A DNA stretch of 64,000 nt from Pyropia yezoensis (Eukaryota > Rhodophyta > Bangiophyceae > Bangiales > Bangiaceae), in contig CM020619.1 in assembly GCA_009829735.1 (NCBI GenBank), forward strand, positions 14,561,777-14,625,776, in the 5' to 3' direction. The notes beneath the pieces are model-generated. The model was not told the DNA's origin. It was given only the letters and a program-made list of their open reading frames with translations, and searched no databases. Below are positions 62,149 to 64,000 of the stretch, piece by piece (the first letter of the stretch is position 1; every line of letters starts with the position of its first letter). The translations under genes and the position numbers were made by a program.

Positions 62149-64000
62149 AGTGTCGGCAAAAGGAAGCCCCAAGATGGGGAGAGGGAGCAGACGGAACGCG
62201 GGGAACAAGGGAGGAGCACGCGCGGGGTTGGTGTGGGGCACAGGGCAGACGGCGGCGAGGGGCAGATCGGCCGTCGCCAAGACAAACGATGGGAAACCAA
62301 GCGCTGGCCGGGAAGGACGGGGTAGGGGCGGAGGGGCTTCCAACACAGGGCAGACGGTGGACGCGCCAGCGCGGACGGAGAGTGCTGCGCCACGGGGGAG
62401 CGCGTCACAAGCCGCAACCGGCCGTGCAATCGGCACGTGCGGGCGCACGCGGCGGCACCAGCAACGGCACAGCCGTCACACCACCAGCGAGGCCGCGGGG
62501 GGGGAGGGACGCGAGCGCGTGCACCGCCGCGTCGTCGGGTCGTGGACGCGACGCCGCCGCCGTGGGCAGGGGGGGTGGGTTCGCGGCCGGCCGCACGCTG
62601 GACGGCGCGGCAAGCGTGCCACCCGCAAACGTCGACGGCCACGGCGGGGTGTCGGGGGGGAGCGGGGGGAGGGCCGCCGCGCACAGGCGGGGTGTACGCT
62701 CGGCCAGGGGGGGGGGTGAGGTGAGGGGCGGGAGGGAGGAGAGCGCCCCCCGCGCGCGATAGGGGGGCCTGAGAGGGCGGGACACGGGGTGCGGCGCGGC
62801 GGGACGGCGGGGTGCTCCGCGGAGGCCGCCGCTCTTGGCAGGCGCTACAGCGTTCTGTTCCCCCCCCCCCCCCCCCAACCTGTGTCCTGTTTGGTTGCGC
62901 CAACGGGTGGTGGCGCGTGGCTGGCGCGGGGGGCAGGGAGTGGGCACGGCCGCTTCCAAACCCGCGGCAGCGGCAGCTGTGCGCCAGGGCCTCGCCCTAG
63001 GCGCGAGCCACCAGTCGTCCTTTTCGGACTGCGGGGGGCCACTTTCTTGTTCATTCCCCGTTCCCTGCCTCTTCCACCTCGAGAGCGCCGACTCCGCCCA
63101 CCCCCCCCCAGTGGCCGCCCACGTGGGTGGCAGTCTTTGGCAGGGTGCCCGTGCCGCAGAGGAAGAACGTGCCCTTGCGTTGGGTCATGTACTCTGGCAG
63201 GGCCGTGTGGCGCGCAATCGGGCGGATGTGGGGGTGTTGCGGTTCGTCTTGTGCGAGGGTTCTTGGGCGTGCACCCCCCCCAACCCCCCCCCCCCCCTTG
63301 GGGCCTCACGCTGAAGGATGGCGTGGAGGCTGTGACCACCCCACCCAGATTCCCCGGAAGGACGCCAGTTGTGGGAGAGGGGGGCGCCCCGACGGGTCCA
63401 CCGGGCGGGGCGTGGAGCGGACCAGCCACGGTGGCGACGAGGCCGCCGCTTCGTGGGCGCCCCCGGCGGCAGCAGCCAACTGCGCCAGGCGCGGCTGGGC
63501 TGAGCGCGTGGCGGCGGGGGGCTCAACGGAGGGGGGGGCTCAAAGGAGGACGCTTTGGACGCTGCCGTTTTCCTATTTTTTCCACCCCAAGGTCACAACC
63601 GCTCTGCCCGGCATCGCGGCGGTGGCCGACACTCGCACCAAACGCGACAGGCCCCTGCTGTACGCTACTGTTTTTTCCTAACAGGAAACGGTTGCATGCA
63701 AGCGATGTGATGCGAGAAAGCAAAGGGAGGCGGGCCCGGGTGCACACCGCTCTGGGGGAGCGCGAGCGGGCTGCGTTGGTGAGGGATCCCGGTTGAGACT
63801 CCGTCACGGCCGTCGAAATTCCGGGCCGGCGAACAACCGTCGCAGTTGCTAAACCACCGGCCAAAGGAATACAGCGAAAAATGATTCGGCACGTGTCCCA
63901 TCTCTGGCCCCCGTGCGGCCGCACGGAGGCCACAGGTGCAGAGCCTTAAATACTGTAATACCTACAGAACGGACAGTCATATGGGTCACCATTTTTTACT
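62149..64000. other. Upstream region of SIN3, no supported gene
   Basis: The SIN3 frame stays open 100 codons further (to 62448), but that part is leader-like. The rest is GC-rich with G and C runs and short frames without domains. The last 200 bases are lower in GC. Promoter elements of SIN3 are probably here, but none is recognisable. Confidence 0.45.

Noticed and set aside
63523-63933. Minus-strand frame near the right edge
   Set aside because: Arg/Pro/Ser-rich with no domain; it overlaps other open frames equally well.
1-64000. CRISPR arrays, tRNA genes, bacterial operons
   Set aside because: No spaced direct-repeat array or tRNA cloverleaf was recognised, and gene structure is eukaryotic throughout.

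Overview
The window reads as nuclear DNA of a red alga, most likely one of the Bangiales (Porphyra/Pyropia group). This is an inference from four things. Single-copy DNA is very GC-rich and full of long C/G runs. Genes are compact, with no or one short intron. The genes are plainly eukaryotic (SIN3, RPB11, a PAK-type kinase, SURF6). A ribosomal RNA unit carries group I introns at the SSU positions (516 and 1506) known for Bangiales. GC-rich DNA gives spurious open frames in all six frames, so I kept only frames with recognisable domains, protein-like composition, clean splice sites or supporting context.

Layout. 0-1.2 kb: decayed gag-like coding relic (-). 4.1-6.1 kb: ankyrin-repeat protein (+). 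8.1-10.5 kb: Ala-rich frame (-) broken at homopolymers. 11.2-14.4 kb: minisatellite, hairpins and low-complexity DNA. 15-16.7 kb: convergent pair, a two-finger C2H2 protein (+) and an unknown protein (-). 17-20 kb: repeat cluster (foldback element, 115-bp inverted-repeat element, 145-bp tandem repeat). 20.7 kb: small secreted cysteine-rich protein (+). 23.2-24.2 kb: uncertain Ala-rich membrane-like frame (-). 25.4-27.2 kb: coiled-coil membrane protein (+).

28.2-36.8 kb is a sharply different, lower-GC block holding one rRNA unit on the minus strand: 18S with two group I introns, ITS1, 5.8S, ITS2 and a 28S that stops at the site used by R2 elements and I-PpoI. Beyond that break lies a decayed tyrosine-recombinase (DIRS-like) retroelement. 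Positions of the rRNAs that are nearly universal are mutated, so this is probably a dead, dispersed rDNA copy. It abuts the 3' part of a SURF6/Rrp14 gene (+), whose 5' part is not recognisable.

37.6-40.5 kb: two-exon type II membrane glycosyltransferase of the fucosyltransferase type (-). 42-44.7 kb: extreme C-run intergenic DNA. 44.7-47.6 kb: two-exon PAK/STE20 kinase (+). 48.4-48.8 kb: small two-segment membrane protein (-). 49.3-49.7 kb: second copy of the foldback repeat. 51.9-52.3 kb: small unknown protein (-). 53.1-53.9 kb: two-exon RPB11 (+). 54.4-62.1 kb: intronless 2,585-codon SIN3 corepressor (-), convergent with RPB11. 62.1-64 kb: upstream DNA without a supported gene.

The genes form no operon-like unit. 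Loosely linked themes are transcription (RPB11, SIN3, C2H2 protein), signalling (PAK kinase, ankyrin protein) and ribosome biogenesis (SURF6 beside rDNA). The most unusual feature is the YR retroelement fused to an rRNA gene at a classic rDNA insertion site.
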